A stretch of DNA of 62,543 bases from Chromera velia. Lineage: Eukaryota; Sar; Chromeraceae. Made by a program: the position numbers and the translations under genes. The notes beneath the pieces were generated by a model. It had not been told where the DNA came from and did no database searches. It saw only the letters and a program-made list of their open reading frames with translations. The DNA is taken from contig JAHBMJ010000366.1 in NCBI GenBank assembly GCA_018398765.1, positions 66,664-129,206 on the forward strand, given 5' to 3'. Of the stretch, positions 21,288-32,614 are shown piece after piece. The stretch's first letter is position 1. Each line of letters starts with the position of its first letter.

Positions 21288-23564
21288 GAAGGGAGACCCA
21301 GAGGACTCCACAGAGGAACGAACAGAAAAGAAAAGGAAGGACGGAGGAAAGGAAAGAAGGAGGGATCAGAACGAGAAAAGACCGCCTCTGCCCATGCTGA
21401 TCGAAGACAAGAGAGTCAACATGGACGGCACAACATGACAAAAAACAAATGCCTTCACCGACCTTCTGCTGGCCCTCTCCGACTGTTTGTCTCTGAGGGC
21501 GTCTCAAGAGGTTGTCTCAGACGAGAGGAAGAAGAAGAAGAAGACGACGAGGAAGGGACCAGCACCAGATAGGGGGTCCTCATCCACCCAGAGGAAGCTG
21601 CTGAAAGAGAAGAAGAAGAAGAGTCCGGTTGTCCACCAAAAGAGGAAGCGGAGCTTGAGGAGGAACCCTTTTCTTCTTCTGCTCGATGTGTGTCCACTCC
21701 CTCGGAGGCACACATTTCGGGATCCTCCCCTTCTCGGTCGTCGTCCGGTCGCTTCAGGGGTGGCAAGGCACTCACCCCATTCTTCTCCTGACTGTCGTCG
21801 TTTTCCTCTGCCATCTCAGACGACTCTCCCCCATCCCCTTCAAGATCTCTCTGCTCCTGCAACGATTTTAGCAGCAATCCAACCAGAGACACATGCACAC
21901 CCATCGATTGGATCAATCAACAAACAAAGAATGCTCAGCAGACAGAGTACACGCATGCGACCAAGTTGCTGTCCGCAAAGCGAAAGAAAGAAAACATGGA
22001 GGAGAAGCCTAGAATGAAGAAGAAGAAGAAGAACAAGAAGAAGAAGAAGAAGCAGAAGAAGAAGAAGAAGAAGAAGAGGAAGAGGAAGACGAAGAAGAAG
22101 AAGAAGAAGAAGAAGAAGAAGAAGAAGCGGAAGAAGAAGCGGAAGGAGAAGCAGAAGAAGAAGCAGAAGAAGAAGCAGACAAAGAAGAAGCGGAAGAAGC
22201 AGAAGAAGAAGAAGAAGCGCGCACAATTGGACAACGCGGCAGAGGGCAGACACACGCGAGCAACACACGAACCGACGTGGATCTCAAACCGCGCTGACTG
22301 AACAGTCATTCATTCATTCATTCATTCTTTCCTTTCCGTTCCACGCTAAGATGTGTCATTTCTTTGGTGCATGTGCATTTCTTTTTGGAGAAGTACTGGA
22401 CCGTCGGACTGACGTGATGGAAGGAAGAGCGAAGCACGCCATCAGAGGTCTTCATCTCCCCCCCCCCTTCACTCTTGCGGCCTGCAAAAGAATTTTGAAG
22501 CCCGCAGCTCGTCTGTTCATCCACAAAGACATCAAAGCTCAAGTCTGCCTCAACCTGCTGCGCCTCTTCTCCGTGTCTCTCCTGCTCCTGTTCAGGATCC
22601 GCCTCTCCATCTCTCTCCCTTTCCTGAACCCAGCACTTCCGTCTGTCTCTGTCCCTGTCTCTGTCTCTGTCTGGACCTATGCATTTTCTTCCCTTCCTCT
22701 CACTCATGACGTCAGGAGAGCGAGAAGGCACAACGGACAAGCGAACAACAGAGCCCGAAGAAAGAGACCCTTGCTTGGCCTTCCCGTCGTTTGACCATTT
22801 GGAAAGAGCTCTCAAGTCCGAGTTCCCCATGCAGTCAGACGGGGTGTCATCTGCTCCTGCTTCTTCTGTTTTTGTCTCCTTCTTTCCATCTCTCACACAG
22901 ACCCCCCTGCCGGATGGACCCGCCACAGTCCTGTCGGAACCTCTCACCGCAGAGTCTCTCCCACCTCCTTTTTGATCACTGTATGAAGGCCCCTCCGTTG
23001 TCCTCGTCATGCTGCTGCTGCTGCCTCTTTCTAGGCCACCTGCCTGCACCGTCTCCCTCTCCCTGCTGCCCTGGTCGAGCCCCCCTCTTCCCTCAGGGTC
23101 GGCGTCTCGGCCCCCTCCTGCAGGCGCCCCCCCACGCCCGCTCCGATGTGCTGCCGTGAGTGCGACTGGGAGCGTGGGTTCATCTCTGAAGACGTCGAAG
23201 TCGAACCGCCCACCCTCGTTCGAGATCACTGCAGCCTCTAGGGCGATCTGCAGACCTGCACAACAACAAAGGAAGCAAGCAGGGAAGAAAGGAAGACAGC
23301 AGTCATGCAAAGGTTGAGGACAAGACTTGAAGAGAAAAGGAGAGGCTGAAAAAGGATAAGAACGAGAGAAAATGAGAGGCTGAAAAAGGATAAGAACGAG
23401 AGAAAACGAGAGGCTGAAAAAGCATCAGAACGGAAGTCTGTGCGCTTAAGCAGACAGCTTGAGGGTGTCAAAAGCATCAGGGAAGAGAACAAGCTTGCTG
23501 TATGTCTCCAGATTTCCAGTATCAAGACAGACAGAATGACACACAGACAGACAGACAGACAGAC

Positions 23565-23600
<36 letters not shown>

Positions 23601-24563
23601 CACGGGACGGCGTTTGTTCAGGAGTTTCCCTTCGCTCCGCCTCGAGGCCATTCTCACCCCCACCACCATACACGTCCTCTACCTCCTGCAAATCTCGGGA
23701 CTCCCCCGCCCCGCCCCTTCCCCTTCGCCGTCCCCCTCCCCCTCCCACAGAGTGGCGCGAAGAGACAGCCGAAGGGGGCCCTGCATAGCATTGTATTCCA
23801 TAGTATATCCATAGCATGTATGCAGACACCCACTGACTCCCATGCAGTTAGTCGAACATTTAGCTTATCGATCCGAGACGAAAAAGTCATCAGAGCATGC
23901 GGCAGCGCGGAAAATGAAGAAAAGGATTGCGTCAGAGAGAGAAAATGTGTCGATCCATTATTGTTTCTCCTGTTGACCCTTTTCATGCACCGATCCAGAA
24001 AAACGTGCACTCTGCCTGCCTGCCTGCTGCTTACCGTTGCTGCCTGGTGGAATGGACGATCTGTTCGTGGAGGCAAGAGAAGGGCGTCGATGAATTCTGT
24101 GGAAGGAGGAACGAGAAAGAGACGACCGAGGGGAAGCAGCAGCAAGAGGCGATGCCGCGGCGGGAGACGGCGGGAGGGCCAGTTCTAGTTCAGAAAGGGC
24201 CGATCGTCTTTCTCCGTCTCCGTCTCTGTTTCTGCTGCTGCCTGTGCTGTCTCTGCTGCCCCCCTGTCCCGAGACGCCTCTGGACCCCCTCTGTGGACCG
24301 TCCTCCTGCATGCATCCACATCTCAATTCATCATTCCTTTATCTCTCGATGATCATGCAGGCATGCCTACATGCCTACACCTTTCTTCCTTAATTTTCTC
24401 TCGCGTGCCTGACAGACTGAAGGATCCTCTCCTCCCTCTGTTCCTGTTTTGAATTCCCGACTGCGCATCCATCCATCAATCCTTCCCGACATGGGGGCAC
24501 CGTCCCTCGCGCCTCTCCTCTTCTCTTTGTCACTACGCAAACATGTATGCATGCATACACGTG

Positions 24564-24594
<31 letters not shown>

Positions 24595-25069
24595 TGGTGT
24601 GTGTGCGTGATTACCTTTCACAATTTGGCCTTCTGTCAATCCGTCTTTTTGCAGAACGCGAAAATGGAGAAAAACCAGCCAGCCAAAAAAAGCCAACGCA
24701 TCGTGAAGGAAGGAAGAACCAACGAACCAACCCACCTACTTACAGCAATGTGGAAGTTTTCATCCCCCCCGTCCTCCTCTTCCACTCCCTCGTCGCTCTC
24801 CTCCTCTGCCCCCCCATGTCCCGAAGAAGAATCTCTTCCCTTGTCGTCCTGCCGCCCCGCTCGTCCTCGCCTCCTCCGGCTCAGCAGAGAGATCAGAGGA
24901 GAAACAGCAGAGGAAGAGGAGCCTCCTCTTGCTGAATCTCTGCGGTCTCTCCCTGTCCCCAGAACTGCTCGATCTCCTACGGGCCTCTCGCCTGCAGGCA
25001 GGCAGGCAGGCAAGCAGGCAGGCAGGCAGGCAAGCAGGCAGAGCGACGATCAAAAGAGACAGACAGACA

Positions 25070-25100
<31 letters not shown>

Positions 25101-28100
25101 GGACAGACAGAGAGACAGAGAGACAGAGAGACAGACAGACAATACGACAGACAGAGAGACAGGCAGAGAGACAGACAAAACGGCATCCATACATGCAAGT
25201 TGCGTGCATCCTTGTGCCATATGGTTTTTGCACTCATTCATCCTCCCTCGATCCGTGCACATGAACGAACGACCGGACGTTCTGTCCCTCTTCCCTTGAC
25301 TTCCCTTCCCTTTCTCTCTCATTGTGTTTGCCTTCCTTTCTCTCTCTTTCCGCAAACGCTCCCCCCTCGCGGCTGCATGGGTGTCAGAGAGAACCGAAAG
25401 ACGACATACAGGGGGGCCCCGCGTCCATGCATGCACCAAGGTTGCCTGCCGGCCACATGCAAAAAAGGACCTATTCCTTCCTTCCTTCCTTCCTGCGCAC
25501 CTTGCAGGAGGGCCGCTGCCCCTTGCACAAGATTCTGTGATTTCTCGACGATCGATAGAGAAGAGAGGAAAGGGTCAATCAAGAAAAAACAATAGGAGGG
25601 CGCCTCCTTTTTCTGCGCGCCTCCTGAGTATGTTAGAGTCACAAAGCTGGGAAGGAGTGGACGAAAAGCGGAAGCAAAGCCTTCAATGACTGTTCCTTGC
25701 TCTGCAGAGAAGCAATGATTGAGAGAGTCAGACCACACAGAAGGAAAATCCAACAAACAAACGAACGAACGAACGGACCTATGAACATTCCGATCCTTTC
25801 AAGGTTCCCTCCTGCTTGCCTCCTGTCAAAGTTGCAGTTGTTGTTGCGTGCACTCTGCTGGTGATGGTCCCTCGCTTGAGTCGACGAGTCCTTTCCTTTT
25901 TCCCCCTTTCCCAACCCCGCCTCTGGCAGGTTCTTTGAAGAGAAAGAGGAAGGCGAAGAAGGCGATGAAGAGGCGTTGAAGGAAGGGGGAAGGTCAACAG
26001 ACTGAGAGGGAGCTTGAAGATGAAAACGCTCCTTCGCCTTTGACGTCTCGTTGAGGGCACCCACAGGATGGATGCCCATCTCCCTCGAGGCACCTCCTCT
26101 GGCGGTATGAGAGTTGGCGTCTCTCCGCTCTTCCCCTCTTTCTTCCCCCCTTTCTCTCCCAAAGCCTGCTTTCTGGGTGTGTGATGAAGAGAGAGATTGG
26201 GGTCTCTCTTCAAAGTTGTGATTGGAAGGGCGAGAGGGGGGAGCAGCGAGTGGTCTGACGGTACACGTGCTACCCTTCCCTGAAGAGGGCAGAGAGTGAA
26301 CACTCGAAAGGGGTCGAGAACCAGACGGAAGAACGGGGGGTCGATTGCTGCCCTGAGAACCGAAAGAGGCCACGGGGGCGGAGAAACGGGGGGAAGATCT
26401 CTCCCGTCCCATCTGTGGACGATCGGTCTTTTCATCTTCTCCTTTTCTTTGCTTCTGCGCTTGCTTCAGGCCTCTCTCTTGAGATGATCTGGCGAGTGAG
26501 AGCGGAGAGTCGATGTCCTCCTTTTCCTTCACTGTCTGTTTGTTGAGAAGAGAGTGTGCGAATGAGAGAGAGAAAGGGGCGGCTGCCGTGGAGGAAGTAG
26601 GGTCGTCGAGAAAGACGGAGAAGGAATGCTCTGAGGAGGGGGGAGGGGAAGGAGAGGGATAGGAACCTGGGGGGGGGGTGTGTGCCTAAAGGGTTTTTGG
26701 GGTTCTTTTTCGAGGGATGAGAATATTTGCTGCCGGGGAGGAGAGACGGTACTTCTCTAGAAGAAGAAGATGACGCAACTCGGGTGTCCTTTTCTTGAAG
26801 ACCGGCAGGGCAATCCAAAGAAGAAAGGGAAGCGCCGGGAGGGGGGGGGGCATCGTCGCCGTTAATTTTGTGTAGAGATTGAGTGAGGCAGTCGTCGTCT
26901 CTGAAGACAGAGAAATTTTTGGTGTCTGACACTGACGGCGGTGTGAGGGACGAGACAGAAGGACAAGAGGCAGAGGCAGCCTGCCGAGCTGTGCGAAGAA
27001 GAATCGACCGAAGGGGATGGGGGCCCGAGGAGGAGGCGGAAGACGGTATGCTCAACCCTTCTGATTCTGGGGGGTCTCCCTGCTGTTGATCTTTTGTTCC
27101 ACTGTCCACTCTCCCCCCCCTACGCTCAGTAGTCCATTTCTCCATACTCTCTCTGTCTCCGTCTCCTGCGTCCCTCCCTCCAGGACCTCCGTCTTTCTCT
27201 TTCTCTCCTCGGCAGAAAAGAGACAAAACAACTTCTTTGTGATCATCGTGCTGACCCTGATCCTGATCTGCCTCTGTATTTGTAGAATGAAGAGGAAAGG
27301 GGGGTTTGCTGCTTCTGCTTCTGTTTCTGTTGGAGGAAGAACTGTCGTTCATCTGCCCCCCCATGACGACGAAGTCCTCCTCTGTCTGTCTCGATTCGAC
27401 CCTTCGGGTGTGGGTGGAATTTCCTCTTTCTGTCTTCAAGAACAGCCATCTCTCCCGCCTCTCCTCAAAAGAAACGGAAGGGTCCTCACCACAAGCAAAA
27501 CGGGCCACAAGGTGAACCTCCAGCCTCCGGTCAGGCTGCTGTATGATGACTTCTGCTGGCCCTGCAGCACCAACAGACTCCTCATCATTTCCGCCCTGTG
27601 AGGTGAGGCCGTGCAGTTTGTTTTCTTCCTCCTCCTCTCGTTTCAGTGATGGCGGGAGCAGTACCACCCCTGTGCCGAAATCTCTCTGTTTCCCTTTCTT
27701 CCCCTTCGCCTCCCGTCCGCCGGCCTCTTCTGGTCTCTCTCTCTCCCCCCCCTCCTCACATGGTGACTGCTGCCTGGCTCCCGGGTGGTCCTGCGGGGGG
27801 GTGCATGCGGGGGTCCTCAGAAGCTCCAGCCTGGTGCGGTAGGACTCTGCAGGCAGAAGGGAGAGAAAGAAAAACACAGGCAAAGAGCGGGATATTGGAT
27901 AGACTTACAGAGTTGATAAGTGTTCTGTTCATGGCATTCTCCTCAGACAAACACATTGCGGTCCGTCCAGCAGGACCAAAAACAATGAAGATGCCCGGAT
28001 GGGTGGACGCGTACCTCGATCGCTTTTGTGATTGGGCGCGCAGTTGCGGGGTTGGTGGGTGGGGGGCAAAAAAAGGCAGGAGAAAGAAGTGAGGGTTGAA

Positions 28101-28894
28101 AACGTGAGGAAGGAGAGGAAGGAAGGAAGGTGCGTTGGGGGGTCAGTGGTGTCTTCCGATGGTCGACATACATCTTTTTCTCTGTCACCCTGTGTGTGGG
28201 GGGTGGGGGGGTGGGGGGGCGGATTCGATAAACGATAATGTTGGGCCCCCGACAGCAAAGGAAATCGAAGTGAGCTGAAGACAGTCAATGGATCTTTCGA
28301 CGCAACGAACGATACGTCCATGCATGTGAGTGTGAATGTACACAAATAGCCAATGAGCCTGTCTATACATGGGAAGATGTATGTATCGAAGACGAGCAAA
28401 AAAAACAAGAAAAGAAAAGAAGAGCAAAGAAAGGGTCCTTTCCTCGTTTGTATGAATACATACCTTGAGGGGGACGAGACGGCATCCGGTTCCCTCCTCC
28501 CCTCCTGCGTCTGTCGTCCATCCTGCAGAGAAAATTCGACTGCGCACTCTCCAACTCTGCCCGCTCTCTCGAGGCACCACGAGACTCCAGGGAGAGTAAT
28601 CCTGAGGGAATGCAGGGGCAAGCAAGCACGCAGGCGGCATATATTTTTTTTCTTCTCACTGGTCCGTTCGCCCATGCAGAGAAACACAAACAGCGGCCCC
28701 CCCTTACATTTTTCTCCTCCCTCCCTCCCTCCCGCCCATCTCCCTAACTAAATCCCTTGCTTGGATGAATCAGGGGGGGGGAATGTCTTTCTTTTTTTTT
28801 CAGCATCCTCTCCTCTCGTAGCTGCCCTGTCCCCTGCCCCCCTCGTCTCGCCTTGCCTTTTCCACTATTCTCTGTCTCTGTCTCTGTCTCTGTC

Positions 28895-28940
<46 letters not shown>

Positions 28941-30108
28941 ATCAAATCAAATCGAAGTCAAGCCGAAATGAAGAAAGACGGAAAGACAAATCCCATGCAG
29001 CAAAAGGAACAAACAGACAAAGGAAGGATCCTGCCGTCTGGCTCGGGAGGGACTTCACCTTGTGAGACCTCAAAAAGAGAGAGACTCAAGTGGCTGAAAT
29101 GAAGTTAAGTCCGCACAGGCAGAGAGAGAGAGAAAAGATGAATAGGTGAGATCCTGTGCAGGCCTGAAAGAGGAGTGCTGTGGGAAAAAAACACGACACA
29201 CTAATTCATGTATTAATACATTTCCTACCCATTTCTGAAAAACAAAAACAAAAAAAAACAATCCAACGACCGACCGACTGACCGAGATTGTACACTTCGA
29301 GACAATCATGATGCCGCTGAGAAATCTCCAGAGTGAGGGTCCACCCTTCCCAAAACTTTCGTCTTCCCACCCCGATCCCGTGCCGCCACATTCGTTCGTA
29401 CAGTTCAATCTGCCGTTCTTGCCCGTCCGTTCTTTTCACCTTCCAAAGCCAGATCTGGAAATAGAGGTCGTGGTCCGTGAAGGCAGTCTGGTGCATGAAT
29501 TGACGTATGGCCCTGTCAATTAGCCTGTCGCACTCCAACTGATCAAGAGGATAGGCATTCTTTTGCCACCTGATGTAATCCGCCCACACCTTTAAGGGGC
29601 AGTCCTTCTCGCCCTCCTCCCCGTCTCCTTTTTCACTCTGTATACTCCAGACAGGCTCGGAGCTTTGATCTTCCTCCGGGCTGCTGCCTGTGGGGCTTCC
29701 CCTTTTCTCTCTCTGCCTGGCCTGTTCCAACCTCTGCGCTATGGCCTCCACTCTCCCCTCAAAAAAAAGCTTCGTGACCCTGAGTGTATGTTCACCCTCC
29801 TGGAGGGCATCTTGTTCCCTGGCTGTCCCCCTCATTGCACGCAATCCGCCTTTCGGGACATCCTCCCGATAACGAAGGAAGTCCTCGAAGGAAGAGGCTT
29901 GGGAAGACGAGAGGCTAGCGGGAACCGCTTTTTTCTGTTCTCCCTTTCTGTTCTCATGATGACTCTGGTTTTCGTTTTCTTTCTCGTGCGTCCGGGTTGA
30001 GGTTTGGTTTCCTGCCGTACTCCCCCTCCCGTCTTTTCCCTCCCTCTCCCCACTCCCATTTTTCTCGGTACCCAGGGTACACGTTTTATCCTCGACCCGC
30101 ATTGGCAT
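14028..30108 (-). CDS. MadBub spindle-checkpoint kinase (BUB1/Mad3 family)
   Basis: A ~16-kb minus-strand gene of about 20 exons. The N-terminus has a KEN box (residues 43-45) and the Mad3/BUB1 TPR homology domain (VWADYIRWQKNAYP, IELYERMWRHGIG, CLEVYNLG). A long Ser/Glu-rich linker carries four FxVFxD[DE] motifs matching the ABBA consensus that binds Cdc20 (family knowledge), and a second KEN just before the kinase. The kinase is BUB1-type: GEGAYGRVFSG, VALKI, VIHGDFRPDNVLL, GIDLGRGLDV and the typical C-terminal helices. It would act at kinetochores to delay anaphase. The single chain combines Mad3/BUBR1 and BUB1 features, so it is an undivided MadBub. Oddities: the catalytic-loop Lys is Arg, the kinase has low-complexity insertions, and introns are rich in microsatellites. 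Start taken at ATG 30108 (another at 30102). Exons of the middle linker are less certain than the two ends. Confidence 0.88.
14890..15115. repeat. GAC/GAA and CTTT/CTTC microsatellites in MadBub intron
   Basis: A (GAC)n run passes into (GAA)n at about 14896-14980, followed by a CTTT/CTTC tract with CTGT units at about 15010-15115. They lie in the MadBub intron between the exons ending at 15169 and starting at 14491. The long frames through them are poly-Ser, poly-Asp/Glu or Phe-Leu artefacts. Confidence 0.85.
17297..19733 (-). CDS. MadBub kinase N-lobe and hinge exons
   Basis: Five exons join in phase. 19733-19621: IGRLLGEGAYG (glycine loop). 19029-18952: RVFSGTLSCTGGGG (beta-2). 18589-18479: GPVALKIQ with the ATP lysine, then REAFLSSVLRERW (helix C). 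18272-17720: a strand, then a low-complexity insertion with repeated Lys/Glu, then FRAGITLNDALQKCYID, matching the BUB1 hinge region. 17372-17297: ETVPETLVLFFLFEMTSLLL (helix E). The long insertion inside the N-lobe is unusual for the family. Confidence 0.85.
19007..19310. repeat. 96-bp tandem repeat carrying a MadBub splice acceptor
   Basis: Units start at 19007, 19103 and 19199, with a partial fourth at 19295; the period is exactly 96 bp. On the minus strand each unit contains the acceptor TCCTTGCAG and the first 23 bases of the kinase beta-2 exon, so the true acceptor (exon start 19029) has two full decoy copies upstream (exon starts 19125 and 19221). Each unit also ends in TGCATGCA and holds a GTATGTAAG donor-like site. 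Confidence 0.9.
20073..21856 (-). CDS. MadBub linker exons with KEN box before the kinase
   Basis: Three probable exons: about 21856-21463 (acidic, poly-Ser), about 20946-20693 (donor GTGAGT) and about 20360-20073. The last encodes RFRERLMYWHLTR and then AEKKKENGTDGM, a KEN box shortly before the kinase N-lobe. Its donor is one of two phase-2 GT sites, either of which fits the next exon. Borders in this part are approximate. Confidence 0.5.
22015..22225. repeat. Long GAA microsatellite in MadBub intron
   Basis: About 210 bp of GAA units with scattered GGA, CAG and ACG variants on the plus strand (TTC on the minus strand, the transcribed sense). It sits between the linker exons ending near 22414 and starting near 21856. 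Being pyrimidine-rich in the transcript, it could act as an extended polypyrimidine tract. Confidence 0.85.
22414..23255 (-). CDS. MadBub linker exon with third and fourth ABBA motifs
   Basis: Starts after TTGTTGTGCAG; donor probably GTCAGT at 22413. The first lines read GGRFDFDVFRDEPTLP (ABBA-type motif, about 23180-23205) and near the end comes ADLSFDVFVDEQTS (about 22515-22545). Between them lie about 210 residues of low-complexity, Arg/Asp/Glu-rich sequence, including an RD repeat. Two nearly identical motifs at the two ends of one exon argue for real coding sequence rather than chance. Confidence 0.7.
23532..23601. repeat. CAGA microsatellite
   Basis: (CAGA)n with a short GATA interruption, within a MadBub intron. 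The same motif recurs across the window (for example near 30-62, 16787-16812 and 25050-25160). Confidence 0.85.
24037..25000 (-). CDS. MadBub linker: two probable exons
   Basis: Two short minus-strand exons are likely. One runs from about 25000 (acceptor within the GCCTGCCTGCAG microsatellite) to a GTAAGT donor near 24747 and ends in DENFHIA. The other runs from about 24312 (acceptor GCATGCATGCAG) to GTAAGC near 24037 and ends in STNRSSIPPGSNG. Both are Ser/Arg/Glu-rich and lack a known domain. They are supported by splice motifs and position only. Confidence 0.45.
25001..25165. repeat. CAGG/CAGA compound microsatellite
   Basis: Runs of CAGG and GGCAGGCAAG pass into CAGACAGA and GAGACAGA. 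The 5' edge (in minus-strand sense, the GCCTGCCTGCAG end) appears to provide the acceptor of a MadBub linker exon. Confidence 0.85.
25810..26630 (-). CDS. MadBub linker exon with second ABBA motif (3' end approximate)
   Basis: The acceptor CCTCCTCAG at 26631-26632 is followed by HSFSVFLDDPTSST, a second ABBA-type motif (26602-26624). The frame stays open through a Ser/Arg/Gln-rich disordered region (SSFSSKNLPEAGLGKG). The 3' border was not fixed. The exon's frame differs from the preceding exon's, as noted there. Confidence 0.55.
26667..27846 (-). CDS. MadBub exon 3: disordered linker with first ABBA motif
   Basis: Starts after TCTGCCTGCAG, in phase 1 with exon 2. Long acidic and Ser-rich open frame (about 390 codons). 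Near 26900-26925 it encodes TKNFSVFRDDDCLT, matching the ABBA pattern F-x-[ILV]-[FHY]-x-[DE]. The 3' border lies beside a G/C homopolymer (26669-26679). A 36-bp GT-AG interval follows at 26631-26666, but its phase does not fit the next motif-bearing frame, so a homopolymer length error or another junction is likely. Confidence 0.65.
28464..28601 (-). CDS. MadBub exon 2: end of TPR domain
   Basis: Starts after TTCCCTCAG and ends at GTATGT. Joined in phase 1 it reads VYNLGLLSLESRGASRERAE and then SNFLCRM, matching the end of the family's TPR domain (small residue, Pro/Arg turn, coil, F-x-x-R). An alternative exon near 29093 was tested and gives a stop in the phase required. Confidence 0.75.
29283..30108 (-). 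CDS. MadBub exon 1: KEN box and TPR domain
   Basis: Encodes about 275 residues. THEKENENQ carries a KEN box near residue 43. After a charged stretch (FEDFLRYREDVPKGG, at the place where yeast Mad3 and BUBR1 have their KEN plus a basic tail) the TPR homology domain runs from DCPLKVWADYIRW to CLEVYNLG. The donor GTCAGT at 29282 splits the Gly codon after one base. Confidence 0.88.
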
Positions 30109-31017
30109 TGGAGGGGGACAAGCACGCGTCCTGAGGGAAAGATACTTGGGTTAGTGCGAGGAGAGAAAGGGAGACGGACAGGTCGACCTCCAGCAGAACG
30201 ACAAAGAGTCAAGAAGGAGAAAAAACAAAGAACTGCCAGGGCAGCACCGGTAAGGCGTGTTCAACCAGCAGCAGGAGAAGCACTGCTGGCAAGGCAGGCA
30301 AAAGGACTATTAAAATACAAGCCTGCACGACTGCACTGCCGTCATCCAATGGTGCACTGTTTGGCCGGAAAAACAATTTCCAGAGAACGGGACGGATCGC
30401 TCAGCTGATGCCATGGAGCAGGTGGCAATGTGTGGCAATCTGACAGCAACAGTGATAATGCTGAAGCAACATGGTGAATTTATGTAGTAATACATACTTT
30501 CGTGTCTCTTTGACGATGCATGAAGCGGTCCTGTCATGGTCTGTCGTGTCCATGTTGTGTCTTGTCAGACTGACGTTGTGTGACAGTCACACTGTACACA
30601 TTGTGTGACAGATGTGTGACAGTGGCATCTCGCATTTTCACGCCGCGGCTTTTCAATGCTTTTCATGGTCCGATTTTCGATGATTTTCGTGCTGTACGCG
30701 CGTGACAAATTGAATCAGTCATGCACATGCATGCGCGCAAAGCGCGCGCAAAGTTGAGAATTGAAAAAAAATGCTAAGAGTACATGCAACATATCGCGAT
30801 CTTAATTAGTACAGCTAGTATGCATGCGCATGAATGCAACTATATATAGCTTCGATCTCTTCAATTAATTCGATGCTTCTCTTAATTCACAGAGATATGG
30901 CAGCCGACTATATACATGGATTATCGATCACAATGATTGACAACAATTAAGGCTGTCAAGTCGAGCGAGGGACCTGAGACTGTTACACACCCAACTGAAT
31001 TGAATTGACCTGTTGCC
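30109..31017. promoter_or_regulatory. Divergent 5' region between MadBub and AT3-SGNH
   Basis: No gene is seen. The two flanking genes are transcribed away from it, so it should hold both promoters. It contains three copies of TGTGTGACAG (30577-30586, 30602-30611, 30613-30622), the first overlapping the palindrome GTGACAGTCAC, and an AT-rich TATATATA stretch near 30841. Which element serves which gene cannot be told from sequence. Confidence 0.45.
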
Positions 31018-32557
31018 ATGCCACCACCTCAGACCTCCGAAAGCCTCCCTTTTCGGACGGACGTGGAAGCCGTCCGTGCTATTGCTCTTCTGCTGGTTTT
31101 GTTGTATCACAGTGATGTTCTCGGAAGTGGTTTCCTGGGTGTTGACATCTTCTTTGTCATCTCAGGTTTCGTCATCACCCGAAATCTTCTCCATGAAAGC
31201 AAGTCGCACTCCCGTATCTCGCTTTTGCGTTTTTACGCCGCACGTTCGGGTCGACTTTTCCCGGCATCTCACTTGTTGTTCATGTCGTTCCTTTTGTACT
31301 CTTTTGCGTTTTCGGACCGTTTCCAGCAGTATCATGACTCGAAGACTGCGGCACTAGCCTGTGGATTCGGCCTGAATTTTTTCCTCGCTATGACGAGCTT
31401 GAACTATCTTCAGGAGGAAGACGTTCTGGACATCCCATTTCTTCACTTCTGGTCCCTGAACGTGGAGGAGCAGTTCTACTTCGTCTGGCCTTGTATGCTT
31501 TCCCTGTGCTCTGGTAGCCTGTCTTTTGTGACCGCAGGCTGTGTTGTAGTTCTGGTCTTGTCATTCTCTCTTTCTGTCGCCCTGACAGGAATGGCGCCCT
31601 CATGGGCGTTCTACTCCCCGTTCACTCGAGCTTGGCAATTCGTTGTCGGGGGTCTCTGTGCCGTCCTCTCCTCCACAGTCAGCACGCCCCCGTCGCTGCA
31701 GTTGCCGCTGCAAGTCGCGGCGCTCGTCCTGTTCGGGGTGACCCTCATGGTGGTTGACGAGACGACTCCCTGGCCTGGGTGGGCGGCGCTACTGCCGACC
31801 CTTGTGACCACCTTGTTCATCTTCGGCTTTGAGACACCGAACGAAAACGAGGGACACAGATACGAGACAGTATCTCAGGAGGATGTGGGAGACGGGGGGA
31901 CGGCCGAGAGGGATTCAGGCGATAAGGGATGCCAGTGGACGGTCTTTTTCGCTCGGGTAGCGAATTGCTTGAGGGCAGGGCTGTGTAATCCCCTGCTCCT
32001 TTTTGTCGGCAAGGTCTCATACAGCGTGTATTTGTGGCACTGGCCGTTGCTCGTCTTCACTTTCAGGCAAGTAACCGCCAGTCCACTCCTGAAAGTGGTC
32101 GTGTGTCTCGCGGCCTTTGTTCCAAGCTGGGTCTCTTTTCGACTGTTGGAGACACCCATTCGCAAGTTGGCAAAGAAAAGTCGCTCACCAGGGCGGGTTG
32201 CCCTCCTCGCACTGCTGTCCGTCGTCCTTGTCGTTGGGATGAATCTGGCTCTGTGCAGCTATTCCTCTCGGGTGGATCTTCCTGCAGTAAGTGAGCTGTG
32301 CTTCTCTCTCGATCTTCTCTCTCTGCAGGCAAATTGTGGTCTCCTCTCACGAACAGTCTGAAAAATGCCGTACCAGTCAAGTATCACCGTTTCAGTCAAT
32401 TGGCTGCACGTTTCTGCTTCCCGAACCGGCCTCTCCCTCCCATCGGATTCAAAGCCCTTCCTGCCTGCAAAAAGAAAAAAAAACAGACAAACGGACAGAC
32501 AGACAGACAGGCAGGCAGGCAGGCAGGCAGACAGACAGACAGACAGGCAGGCAAATA

Positions 32558-32614
<57 letters not shown>

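Noticed and set aside
21840-22301. Poly-Leu/Phe/Ser/Lys frames over the GAA microsatellite
   Set aside because: All six frames are open only because of the triplet repeat; no domain and no splice logic.
24977-25299. CAGG/CAGA array considered as a CRISPR-like array
   Set aside because: Units are 4 bp with no unique spacers, and the window is eukaryotic. It is a microsatellite.
29070-29093. Candidate MadBub exon 2 after ACTTCATTTCAG
   Set aside because: The phase required by exon 1 gives a stop after two codons. The exon at 28464-28601 fits phase and family pattern.
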